DNA of 8,454 nt from Candidatus Nomurabacteria bacterium RIFCSPLOWO2_12_FULL_46_14 (GTDB lineage Bacteria; Patescibacteriota; Minisyncoccia; Phycocordibacterales; UBA9973). The position numbers and the translations under genes were made by a program. The stretch is taken from the NCBI GenBank assembly GCA_001786225.1, contig MFVV01000005.1, positions 1 through 8,454 on the forward strand, in the 5' to 3' direction. Shown in pieces: positions 1-6,772 of this stretch (its first letter is position 1; the number at the start of each line of letters is the position of its first letter). The notes beneath the pieces are model-generated. The model was not told where the DNA came from and did no database searches. It was given only the letters and a program-made list of their open reading frames with translations.

Positions 1-44
1 AGAATGTTTGACCCGAGAAAGCTATCCGCAGTACACCATTTGAC

Positions 45-63
45 GGGGACATAACTGGTCCCC
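45..63. repeat. small GC-rich hairpin in the leader
   Basis: GGGGAC (45-50) and GTCCCC (58-63) form a perfect 6-bp stem with a 7-nt loop. No T-run follows on either strand, so it is not a standard Rho-independent terminator. It could be the edge of an older mobile element or repeat left of the restriction operon. The rest of 1-172 holds no gene I can support; one frame is open from the window start to a TAA at 52-54, which is too short to judge as the tail of an upstream gene. Confidence 0.5.
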
Positions 64-172
64 ACCCTTCCCGTACGCGCGCAACAAAGTGGAACTCCCT
101 ATAAACTCTTGGACAATTTCCATAAAATTCACTATCATTGTAATTGATGAAAGCTAAAGGATACTTTCTAAC

Positions 173-193
173 ATATACAATATAATGGTATAT
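173..193. promoter_or_regulatory. candidate operator (C-box-like dyad) for the controller protein
   Basis: ATATAC (173-178) and GTATAT (188-193) form a perfect 6-bp inverted repeat with a 9-nt spacer, centred on the TATAAT box just upstream of the controller gene. Restriction-modification C proteins are HTH dimers that bind such dyads near their own promoter to switch from activation to repression. The overlap with the -10 box suggests autorepression. The sequence is AT-rich, so a chance dyad is possible. Confidence 0.45.
181..186 (+). promoter_or_regulatory. -10 box of the restriction operon promoter
   Basis: A perfect TATAAT lies 20 bp before the controller ATG. Transcription would start near 192-194, leaving a leader of only about 14 nt, and no Shine-Dalgarno sequence is present. 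No good -35 hexamer sits 16-18 bp upstream, which fits a promoter that needs an activator or is weak when the controller is absent. Confidence 0.5.
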
Positions 194-206
194 CTTCCTA
201 AAACTT

Positions 207-422
207 ATGTCAAATAATAATCAAGGCTCAAAAATAGCCAAAAACTTGAAGAAAATCCGGCAGGACAAGGGTATTTCCCAAGACCGCCTGTCCAAGCTGG
301 CGGATTTATCCCTTAATACCGTTGTTACGGTAGAATCAGGCGTGAATCCAAATCCTACCATTGAGACACTTACCAAAATCGCTAAGGCATTAGAAGTCGG
401 GGTTGATGATTTAATTAAATGA
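207..422 (+). CDS. XRE-family HTH controller protein (C protein) of the R-M operon
   Basis: This 71-residue protein is essentially one Cro/C1-type helix-turn-helix domain (about residues 8-70). The recognition region is around SQDRLSKLADLS, followed by NTVVTVESG and the typical PTIETLTKIAKAL helix. Size and position directly ahead of a methyltransferase match C proteins, small dimeric regulators that delay restriction until DNA is methylated. The stop overlaps the methyltransferase start in ATGA (419-422), suggesting translational coupling. An AT-rich dyad over the -10 box upstream is a candidate binding site. No ribosome binding site is visible; the ATG is only about 14 nt from the predicted transcription start. 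It could instead be a generic XRE regulator, but the context favours a C protein. Confidence 0.85.
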   Translation: MSNNNQGSKIAKNLKKIRQDKGISQDRLSKLADLSLNTVVTVESGVNPNPTIETLTKIAKALEVGVDDLIK

Positions 423-1435
423 CCATGGCAAACGGAAACGGCAAACAATTCAAATTCATAGACCTGTTTGCGGGCATTGGCGGTGTCCGTATCGCTTTTG
501 AGCGTGTTGGCGGCAAATGCGTTTTTACTTCCGAGTGGGACGAGCCGTGCCAAGTCATGTATGAAGCAAATTTTGGCGAAAAACCTTTTGGCGATATTAC
601 AAAGCTTGTCGCCGAGGATGTGCCTGACCATGACATTCTAACTGGCGGCTTTCCATGCCAAGCGTTTAGCATTATCGGCAACAAACTTGGATTTGCCGAC
701 ACGCGAGGAACTTTGTTTTTTGATGTTGAACGAATTTTGAAAGCAAAACAACCAAAAGCGTTTTTGTTGGAGAATGTAAAACAACTAACGACGCACGACG
801 GAGGGCGAACTTTCAAAGTCATTTTGGAACACTTGGAGAAATTGGGATACTTCGTGCATTACAAGGTTCTCAACGGACTTGATTTTGGAGTCCCGCAGAA
901 AAGAGAACGAATAATGATCGTTGGCTTCAAACAAAACTATCCCTTTGAATTTCCAAAACATGGAACGGAAACAAAAACGCTTTCGGATATTTTAGAGCCG
1001 GAAGCTAAAATTGATAAAAAACATTTCTTGAGCGACTACTTCCGCAAAAAACTTCAACGGAAATTAAAAGAGCAAGACAAAAAAATTACCACCCGTCCGG
1101 TTGTGTTGCACGAGAACAAAGGCGGCAATCTCGGCATACATCATTTTTCTTGCGCTTTGCGCGCCAACGGCTCATACAATTATGTTACTGTGAACGCCGA
1201 ACGGCGACTTACGCCCAGAGAAATGTTGCGCTTGCAGGGTTTCCCCGACACGTTCAAGATGGTCGTCCCCGACACGCAAGTTAGGAAACAGGCGGGCAAT
1301 AGCGTTGTTATCCCAAAGATTGAAGCCGTGGCGCGCGCAATGACGCAAGCCATGTCTCAAAAACCGCAACGCAGGCCGGTTCAGGTTGATTTATTCAATG
1401 AGCAAAAATTAGAAAGAATATATGCGCACAAATAA
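419..1435 (+). CDS. DNA (cytosine-5) methyltransferase, modification subunit of a HaeII-like system
   Basis: This 338-residue protein transfers a methyl group from S-adenosylmethionine to C5 of cytosine. Family motifs are in canonical order: motif I DLFAGIGG (15-22, SAM binding), motif IV GGFPCQAFS with catalytic Cys80, motif VI LLENV with Glu118, motif VIII PQKRER (159-164), motif IX RLTPREMLRLQGFP (263-276), and motif X AGNSV (around 292-296). The variable target-recognition region between VIII and IX is short. Length is normal for a monospecific type II enzyme. The start overlaps the controller stop; Met3 (425) is an alternative start. It overlaps the restriction gene by 14 bp. Given the HaeII-like partner, the expected target is RGCGCY; which cytosine is modified cannot be read from the sequence. 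Confidence 0.95.
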   Translation: MTMANGNGKQFKFIDLFAGIGGVRIAFERVGGKCVFTSEWDEPCQVMYEANFGEKPFGDITKLVAEDVPDHDILTGGFPCQAFSIIGNKLGFADTRGTLFFDVERILKAKQPKAFLLENVKQLTTHDGGRTFKVILEHLEKLGYFVHYKVLNGLDFGVPQKRERIMIVGFKQNYPFEFPKHGTETKTLSDILEPEAKIDKKHFLSDYFRKKLQRKLKEQDKKITTRPVVLHENKGGNLGIHHFSCALRANGSYNYVTVNAERRLTPREMLRLQGFPDTFKMVVPDTQVRKQAGNSVVIPKIEAVARAMTQAMSQKPQRRPVQVDLFNEQKLERIYAHK

Positions 1436-2489
1436 TTTATCAAAGAAAGCATTGGACTTGGTGATTCGCAAATCGCGCGTTCACTTGTACAAACCAATTC
1501 AAATAGCTGAAATTTTGTATCATCATCGAACAGAGCGCGGTTGGGATTTAAGCGATTTGGAATCTTATCGCAATGTTTCCAAACGTTGGCGCGATGAAGT
1601 GTCTTTGCTTTTGGTTGGACGACGAAGCACGTCAAGCCAAAAATATCAGGATAATGTTTTTGAAGCCAATGCCATGCCGCCGGAATTGCTGGCAAAACTC
1701 GGCATGATAAACAAGAAAAGCAAGGGGGCTGTTGAGGCGTACGTCTACAAAGCGTTGGAGGCGCGCCTTTCGTCTGTTCGGGAAGTCGAGGAGTACATTA
1801 GAAAATCAACGCCGGATACTTTTGATCTGAAAAAATTGGTCGCCATTTTCCAAACAACGCCCGGACTTCGCAGAAGCGTGGACAAAATGTACGAAATTTT
1901 GGTTTACGCTCTTTTTGCGACAATAGTTCGCGCATTGAAAGCGCAGGTAACTTTAGAGATTGGGAATAAAGACGAGGAAATTTTGAAGGACTTCGAGCGT
2001 TTTATAAAAATGGTTCTTGGCATAGATAGAAAGCAAACGCGCCTCGTTTTGCCAGCCGCACTGTATCGCGTTGGCGTTACCAATGCGGCGGATAGAGGTT
2101 TGGACATTTGGGCCAATTTTGGTCCCGCAATACAAGTAAAACATCTGACGCTTACGCCGGAACTCGTTGAAGACATTGCGGACAATATCACCGCAGACAA
2201 AATTGTAATTGCCTGTGTTGATAGCGAAAAAGAGGCCATAGAAACATTACTTAAACAAGTTGGATGGAGCGAACGAATACAAGGCATTATCACGATCAGT
2301 GATTTAGATGATTGGTATAAACTCTGTTTGAGCAAGAAATACCGAGCGAATCTTGGCGCAAAATTGCTTCAAGATGTTGGCCGTGAATTTGCCGCCGAAT
2401 TTCCGTCAAGCAAGGAAATTGGGCCATTTATGGCAAAGCGCGGATACGACAAGGTAGTTATGCCTTCTGATTGGCAAATTCAAATTTAG
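1422..2489 (+). CDS. HaeII-family type II restriction endonuclease
   Basis: This 355-residue protein closely resembles HaeII as I recall it, in length (HaeII is about 350 aa) and in characteristic stretches: KSRVHLYKPIQIAEILYHHR near the N-terminus (residues 18-37), then YRNVSKRWRDE, STSSQKYQDNVFE, and GVTNAADRGLD followed by WANFGPAIQVKHL. HaeII cleaves RGCGC^Y. A likely active site of the PD-(D/E)xK type is Asp228...Gln238-Val-Lys240, with Gln in place of the usual acidic residue; this assignment is inference. The ATG lies inside the end of the methyltransferase gene (14-bp overlap), with a weak AGAAAG 5-6 nt upstream as ribosome site. Placing restriction after controller and modification fits delayed expression. 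The vsr gene follows after 7 bp. The match is from memory, not a search. Confidence 0.85.
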   Translation: MRTNNLSKKALDLVIRKSRVHLYKPIQIAEILYHHRTERGWDLSDLESYRNVSKRWRDEVSLLLVGRRSTSSQKYQDNVFEANAMPPELLAKLGMINKKSKGAVEAYVYKALEARLSSVREVEEYIRKSTPDTFDLKKLVAIFQTTPGLRRSVDKMYEILVYALFATIVRALKAQVTLEIGNKDEEILKDFERFIKMVLGIDRKQTRLVLPAALYRVGVTNAADRGLDIWANFGPAIQVKHLTLTPELVEDIADNITADKIVIACVDSEKEAIETLLKQVGWSERIQGIITISDLDDWYKLCLSKKYRANLGAKLLQDVGREFAAEFPSSKEIGPFMAKRGYDKVVMPSDWQIQI

Positions 2490-2496
2490 CGTATGT

Positions 2497-2883
2497 ATGG
2501 ACACTGTTTCAAAACAAAAGCGAAGCGAAATAATGTCTCGGATAAAAAGCCGAGACAGCAAAATTGAGACATTATTTCGTAAAGAACTTTGGAAACGCGG
2601 GTTTCGCTATCGCAAAAATTCCGGCAAATATTTTGGAAAGCCGGATATTGTTTTGAAACAGCGCAAAGTTGTCATTTTTGTTGATTCTTGCTTCTGGCAC
2701 GGGTGCAAAAAACATTGTCGCATTCCCACTGCACGCAAAATTTATTGGACGCAAAAAATCACAAGAAATATCGCCAGAGATAAAGAGGTTTCTTGGTACT
2801 ATAAAAAACAAGGGTGGAAAGCTTTTAGAATTTGGGAACATGATCTACCAAAAAAAGTTACGAAAATCATTGAGCAGATATGA
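2497..2883 (+). CDS. vsr: very short patch repair (Vsr) T:G mismatch endonuclease
   Basis: This 128-residue protein nicks 5' of the T in T:G mismatches that arise when 5-methylcytosine deaminates, preventing C-to-T mutation at methylated sites. The signatures are N-terminal RSEIMSRIKSRD (9-20), PDIV with catalytic Asp50, VDSCFWHGC (63-70, with His68 equivalent to E. coli Vsr His69), then W-x2-KI-x2-N-x2-RD and IWEHDL. Vsr enzymes bind a structural zinc; here Cys65, Cys70 and perhaps Cys74 are present, but the usual Cys in the WEC motif is His115. Length matches compact Vsr proteins. The start 7 bp after the endonuclease stop has no clear ribosome site. The stop overlaps the next start in ATGA (2880-2883). 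Confidence 0.93.
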   Translation: MDTVSKQKRSEIMSRIKSRDSKIETLFRKELWKRGFRYRKNSGKYFGKPDIVLKQRKVVIFVDSCFWHGCKKHCRIPTARKIYWTQKITRNIARDKEVSWYYKKQGWKAFRIWEHDLPKKVTKIIEQI

Positions 2884-5258
2884 AAATCCGAAAAATTACA
2901 ACAATAAAAAACTACAAATCCTTTTCGGATTTTTCATGGAATAAGTTTTGTAAAAACGCTTCGGGCCAAGAAGAAATTCTGCAAAATTTCTCTATTGTCT
3001 TTGGTGAAAATGGGTCTGGCAAATCGGCTATTTGTGATGTGCTGAAAAGCGTTTCCCAAAATCAGGACTTCCCAAATACTCCACCAAGTTTAGCGGAAGT
3101 AGAACTGAACGATGGGAGTAGTAATCAAGTCCATAAATACGAAAACAGAAACTGGGCAAGCCAGATCGGGAAAAACTCCTTTCTGTTTTTTGATGTTGAT
3201 TTCGTTAATGCCAACGTTCATACGCACGGTGTAAGGTCAAGCAATTTGCAACAAGGAGCGCATACACAAAGAGCCGGAAAACTCATTATTGATTTGGACG
3301 AACAAGCAAACAATCTCAAAGAAGCAGTTAAGACAAAAAAGGATGAAGTAGAAACCCTGCAGAACTCCTGTGCCGGAATTTTAGAGCAACAATTTACGGA
3401 TAAGGACAAAGAGCTTTTTCAAACCTATAAAGACGCTGACGACAAAACCAAACAAGAGAAGCTAACCAAAGAGCAAGAGGAACTCAAAAAACTTGAGGCG
3501 GATTTAGCAACACTCCAGAAGTTGAATAAGAAATATGCCGAAATAAATCGCATATCGGCAGTTAGCCAAATAGTTTTTTCAAACCCGTTTTCTTCCAAGG
3601 CCACTTTTACTGAATTGTTTACCCGCCAAATAAAAGAAAAGGCGCAAGATGAAGCGGATGAAAAGATAAAAACACACTTTGCGAAACACCGACAATTTAT
3701 TGAATACGCCAAAGATCAAATACCTAAAAACTACACGGGCGAAAACTGCCCGCTCTGTATGCAACCGCTCGCAAATGCCACAAAGGTTATTGAGTATTAC
3801 AGAGCCGTCTTTGATCAAACTTATGAAAATGCCAAGCGCAAATTTTTATCCGATATTGAAACGGCAAAAAGCGAGTTGGAAACAATAAAATCAAACTTGA
3901 GTTTACTGCCTTCAAAAACAACGGCGGTTTTTGATGCTCTGGAAAAGATAAAAACCGATTTTGAAATTCAGGATATTTACAAGTTGGAAGAAAAAACCGA
4001 ACACTCCGGAAAATTTAGCGACATCACTACCAAAGAAATAGACGATTTGCTCACTGCGTTGGAATCACTAAAAAAGATTGAGAGGGCGCAAGTGGATGCG
4101 GCAAAACTATATGACGCGGTTATCAAGAAACTCCAAGAAATCGAAAAGTTTGTCAAGGGCGTCAACGACCTTATCGTAGCAAAAAACAAGTCGGTAAGTA
4201 ATTTCAAGGGCAAATACTCCGATCAGAGTAAAATCACGAGCGAAATACAGGAGAAAACCCAAAAGCAAACAGGGTTGGGAGAGCTGATTGATTTTCTGAA
4301 AAGCGAAAAAATAAAACTTATCAAAAATCAAAACGAAACAATCGCAAAGCAGAAAATATTATCCGAAGAACTGAAAAAGGCACAAGAGGATTTGAAAAAT
4401 TATCTTGCCAACACCATACCGGAAAGCGTTATCTCGCAAATGATAGCCATTCTTGGAAAATTCAATTTAAGCTTTACTCTGGAACACATTAAACCCGCCC
4501 CAAACACAAAAGATTATTCTTTTTCATTTAGGATTAAGGATCAAAAAGGCAACGAACGCGAGATGAAAGACGGATTGTCAGAAGGTGAAAGACAGCTTAT
4601 CTCTCTTGCCTTTTTCTTTGCGATTAACGAAAAATTGCAGAATAAGGACAAAACCGTTTTGATTTTTGACGATCCGATAACTAGCTTGGACTCGCCAAAC
4701 TTGAAAATTCTTGCAGAGCTAATACACAAGAGAACGCAAGAATTTTCACAAGTTATCGTTTTTACTCACCACCCATTATTTTTCAAGTATTTGGCAAAGT
4801 GTGAAAATCCTAATCCATACAAGTTCGGCGTTTTGAAAAATGCCGAGCCATTTGGGGGAAGTTTTTTATTTTTTGACCCAGGATTTGATTTGACTGCGGA
4901 AGTTCAAAAATGCAATCAAGAAATCAGCCAAAATGCGCAAAATGGAAATCTGAAGCCGGAAGAAATCGCCCTAAAATACGGGCAACTCTTGCGCCTTGCC
5001 GTTGAAAAATTTATCAAAAATGACCTATTGATGTGGGATAAGGAAAAGAGATTTGACGAAGTAACGGAAAGTTTGAAGCAAGGAAAAAACAAAATGGCCA
5101 AACTTTCCGATGGCGATTTGGAGGTGGTAACGAATATGTATAAGTATTGCAATTACTCTAACCTCCTGCATGCCGACAAAGAAACACCCTCGGCCCTTTC
5201 GGAGCTAATGACGCATATTGATAAATTTGTTAAAATACTAGACAAGGTGAACACTTAA
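2880..5258 (+). CDS. Rad50-like ABC ATPase, probable RloC-type anticodon nuclease
   Basis: This 792-residue protein has Walker A GENGSGKS (42-49), long charged coiled-coil regions (about 115-285 and 310-520), a CPLC zinc-hook motif at 290-293, ABC signature LSEGERQ (566-572), Walker B LIFDDP (Asp597-Asp598) with TSLD to 604, and switch His630-His631. This order (head, coiled coil, hook, coiled coil, head) is that of Rad50 and of RloC. The C-terminal domain (about 690-792) holds Arg705-x3-Glu709 and His764 in NLLHAD. The R-x3-E spacing equals PrrC's catalytic Arg320/Glu324, with a later His as in PrrC His356, although the E-to-H gap is longer (55 versus 32). RloC proteins cleave the tRNA anticodon loop in response to DNA damage or phage. 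The gene overlaps vsr by 4 bp, so it belongs to the operon. It could instead be another AAA_13-family defence ATPase with a related HEPN-like tail. The ATPase call is firm; nuclease activity is inferred. Confidence 0.75.
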   Translation: MKIRKITTIKNYKSFSDFSWNKFCKNASGQEEILQNFSIVFGENGSGKSAICDVLKSVSQNQDFPNTPPSLAEVELNDGSSNQVHKYENRNWASQIGKNSFLFFDVDFVNANVHTHGVRSSNLQQGAHTQRAGKLIIDLDEQANNLKEAVKTKKDEVETLQNSCAGILEQQFTDKDKELFQTYKDADDKTKQEKLTKEQEELKKLEADLATLQKLNKKYAEINRISAVSQIVFSNPFSSKATFTELFTRQIKEKAQDEADEKIKTHFAKHRQFIEYAKDQIPKNYTGENCPLCMQPLANATKVIEYYRAVFDQTYENAKRKFLSDIETAKSELETIKSNLSLLPSKTTAVFDALEKIKTDFEIQDIYKLEEKTEHSGKFSDITTKEIDDLLTALESLKKIERAQVDAAKLYDAVIKKLQEIEKFVKGVNDLIVAKNKSVSNFKGKYSDQSKITSEIQEKTQKQTGLGELIDFLKSEKIKLIKNQNETIAKQKILSEELKKAQEDLKNYLANTIPESVISQMIAILGKFNLSFTLEHIKPAPNTKDYSFSFRIKDQKGNEREMKDGLSEGERQLISLAFFFAINEKLQNKDKTVLIFDDPITSLDSPNLKILAELIHKRTQEFSQVIVFTHHPLFFKYLAKCENPNPYKFGVLKNAEPFGGSFLFFDPGFDLTAEVQKCNQEISQNAQNGNLKPEEIALKYGQLLRLAVEKFIKNDLLMWDKEKRFDEVTESLKQGKNKMAKLSDGDLEVVTNMYKYCNYSNLLHADKETPSALSELMTHIDKFVKILDKVNT

Positions 5259-5283
5259 TCCCATTCACCACCCAATTTGAGGT

Positions 5284-5325
5284 CCCGCCGCCCGAAAAAT
5301 CCGCTGGGGGTTTCCAGCAGGCGGG
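5284..5325. repeat. nested inverted repeat between the operon and the IS element
   Basis: Outer arms CCCGCC (5284-5289) and GGCGGG (5320-5325) enclose an inner GCTGG/CCAGC stem (5303-5307 and 5314-5318) with a 6-nt loop. No T-run follows, so terminator activity is doubtful. It resembles the palindromic intergenic repeats common in CPR genomes. It lies between the RloC-like stop and the recombinase stop, so it may mark the insertion site or the right end of the IS110 element. Confidence 0.5.
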
Positions 5326-5344
5326 CAAAAAGGAAGGAGATCCG

Positions 5345-6457
5345 CTATGAGAAAAAGTCAACAACTTTCTCCTGTGGATAGCGATATTCGGTTTTGTGTC
5401 CCATCATCATCCATACCACATTGACCAGCTGACGACGCAGGCAGACCAGAGCCTGCGCTTTTGTTTTGCCTTCGGATATCTTTCTCTTGAAATACACTCT
5501 GGCAGCGTCATTGCCCGACCTTGAGATTTGCGATAATGCCATTCGGTGAAAGGAACGATTGAGTCGTCGGTTGCCCGACTTTGTTTTTCTCCAGCGTATG
5601 GTCTTGCCCGAGGAGTGTTCCCTCGGAGCGCAGCCGGCATACTTAGCCAATGCTCCCGGAGAATGAAAACGAGCAATATCTCCAATCTCACCGATCATCT
5701 CGGCGGCGATGACCGTGCCGCAGCCGGAAGCGGTTGAGAGTGTTTGCTTGTTTTCTTTCATCATTGTTTCAAGTTCTTCTTCAATCTCTTGGATTTCTTC
5801 CCGCAGATCAAGGATGCGGCGCAAAGCTCGTTTCGTTCGTTGCGCGAGTATCGCGTCAGTATTTTTTGGAATTGAGCGCGACCAATAGCGTAAGGCTTTC
5901 TTGGAGAACGGGTCTTTGAACTTGGCGCGATAGCCGGTGTTGTGGATCCGATGGAGCAGGATGTGGAGCTGATTCTTGAGCCGTGAACGTTCTTTGACCA
6001 GCCACTCTCTTTCCAGTGATAACTCTCGTATTTGCTTGGCTTCTTGGGCCTCTTCGGTTAATGTATAGACAGGTAGCGTGTCAATCTTTTGGATCATGAC
6101 TTCTGCTACCCCTTGCGCATCCAGAGAATCATTTTTCTCTGGATGTGTCGTTTTGGAGCGGCGATGATCCACAAGAATGGGAGCCACCGCGATCACCGGC
6201 AATCCTCCCTCAACCAGAAATGAAGACAGTCGCTCTCCCCAGCTGTGGACATCCTCCAGCCCGAAAGAAGGAACGAGTCCTGATTTTTCTGCCTCGACCT
6301 TTGTTTTTTCAACCAAGGAGATGAAATCCTCGGCTTCATTGCCGATGGTCATCTCAAATATCTTTTTCCCGAACGGCGAGAGCGCTACCGCCGTATGGGT
6401 ATCTTTGTGAACATCCACGCCCACAAAGAGGGTTTGCGAACGATGTATCGTTTGCAT
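5345..6457 (-). CDS. IS110-family DEDD recombinase (transposase)
   Basis: This protein is about 370 residues and catalyses RNA-guided cut-and-paste or circular-intermediate recombination of the IS. The N-terminal RuvC-like DEDD domain shows Asp15 in VGVDVHKDTH, Glu68 in FGLEDVHSWG, and Asp110 and Asp113 in KNDSLDA. A central charged coiled coil spans about 135-235. The C-terminal Transposase_20 domain has the GCGTVIAAEMIGEIGD helix (245-260) and YAGCAPREHSSGK, where Ser282/Ser283 includes the likely serine nucleophile. The frame is open further upstream to 6562, but family homology starts only at the Met at 6457, 10 residues before LFVGVD, and the extra 35 residues overlap the non-coding end. 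No convincing ribosome site is seen. All catalytic residues are present and length is normal, so the element may still be active. Confidence 0.92.
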   Translation of the reverse strand: MQTIHRSQTLFVGVDVHKDTHTAVALSPFGKKIFEMTIGNEAEDFISLVEKTKVEAEKSGLVPSFGLEDVHSWGERLSSFLVEGGLPVIAVAPILVDHRRSKTTHPEKNDSLDAQGVAEVMIQKIDTLPVYTLTEEAQEAKQIRELSLEREWLVKERSRLKNQLHILLHRIHNTGYRAKFKDPFSKKALRYWSRSIPKNTDAILAQRTKRALRRILDLREEIQEIEEELETMMKENKQTLSTASGCGTVIAAEMIGEIGDIARFHSPGALAKYAGCAPREHSSGKTIRWRKTKSGNRRLNRSFHRMALSQISRSGNDAARVYFKRKISEGKTKAQALVCLRRQLVNVVWMMMGHKTEYRYPQEKVVDFFS

Positions 6458-6624
6458 AGATTTTGTTATGATTAGTTTACCTTCCCGCTGTCCGACGAAA
6501 CAGCAGGCGTGCTTGAGCAGAAATCCCAGTATGCGAGAGTCATTCCCCGAAAGGGCGACCAATCCGCTATTTGTTCATTGCTCGTGCACAGAGGCGGAGC
6601 GGAACAATCCCCTATGGGTCTTTC

Positions 6625-6649
6625 CCAGCCCTTTCAAAGAAAGGGCTGG
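6625..6649. repeat. strong 11-bp hairpin in the IS non-coding end
   Basis: CCAGCCCTTTC (6625-6635) and GAAAGGGCTGG (6639-6649) pair perfectly across a 3-nt loop. No T-run follows on either strand, so it is not a terminator. As RNA it would be a very stable stem-loop and could be a structural stem of the candidate bridge RNA. Confidence 0.7.
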
Positions 6650-6712
6650 ACGACAGGGTCAGGGTAAGTAATGCCGCTTCGCTTCTCTACACTCTACCGG
6701 AAAACAAAATAC

Positions 6713-6739
6713 CCCAGTAGAGATTTCTCTCATACTGGG
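6713..6739. repeat. CCCAGTA hairpin near the probable left end of the IS
   Basis: CCCAGTA (6713-6719) pairs with TACTGGG (6733-6739), with GAGA/TCTC as inner complementary bases. The right arm CTCTCATACTGGG (6727-6739) is also complementary to CCCAGTATGCGAGAG at 6525-6539, apart from a 2-nt insertion. A third copy of the motif within 215 bp is unlikely to be coincidence in a guide-RNA type element. Confidence 0.5.
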
Positions 6740-6772
6740 TTGGGGGGAGGAATTCCGCCGCGCCCGAGCGTT

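Larger units (their letters stand above)
5284..6740 (-). mobile_element. IS110-family insertion sequence (ends approximate)
   Basis: The element is defined by its DEDD recombinase (5345-6457) and the long non-coding stretch 5' of it. IS110 elements make no clear terminal inverted repeats or target duplications, so ends cannot be read from one copy. The limits given run from the palindrome at 5284 to the CCCAGTA hairpin ending at 6739. Both flanks carry GC-rich palindromes (5284-5325 and 6773-6795), which are frequent IS110 targets. Orientation is convergent with the restriction operon. Confidence 0.5.
6458..6740 (-). ncRNA. candidate IS110 bridge-RNA region (5' non-coding end)
   Basis: About 280 bp 5' of the recombinase have no supportable gene but show ordered structure: GCTGT/ACAGC (6487-6491/6500-6504), TTGTTC/GAACAA (6571-6576/6602-6607) enclosing GCTC/GAGC (6580-6583/6597-6600), an 11-bp hairpin (6625-6649), and a CCCAGTA hairpin (6713-6739). 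In IS110-group elements such as IS621, the bridge RNA is transcribed from this position, on the recombinase strand, and its internal loops guide target and donor choice. Size and place fit. I cannot define the transcript ends or guide loops without homologues. Confidence 0.3.

Noticed and set aside
5330..5424. Small plus-strand frame (25 codons from ATG 5347) preceded by a good GGAGAT ribosome site
   Set aside because: It is antisense to the recombinase C-terminus, very short and without recognisable sequence; the purine run may be chance.
6458..6562. N-terminal extension of the recombinase to an ATG at 6562
   Set aside because: The added 35 residues lie before the conserved LFVGVDVHKD start and overlap the structured non-coding end; the ATG at 6457 gives a normal family length.
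6625..6649. Rho-independent terminator at the 11-bp hairpin
   Set aside because: No T-run follows on either strand, and it lies inside the IS non-coding end.
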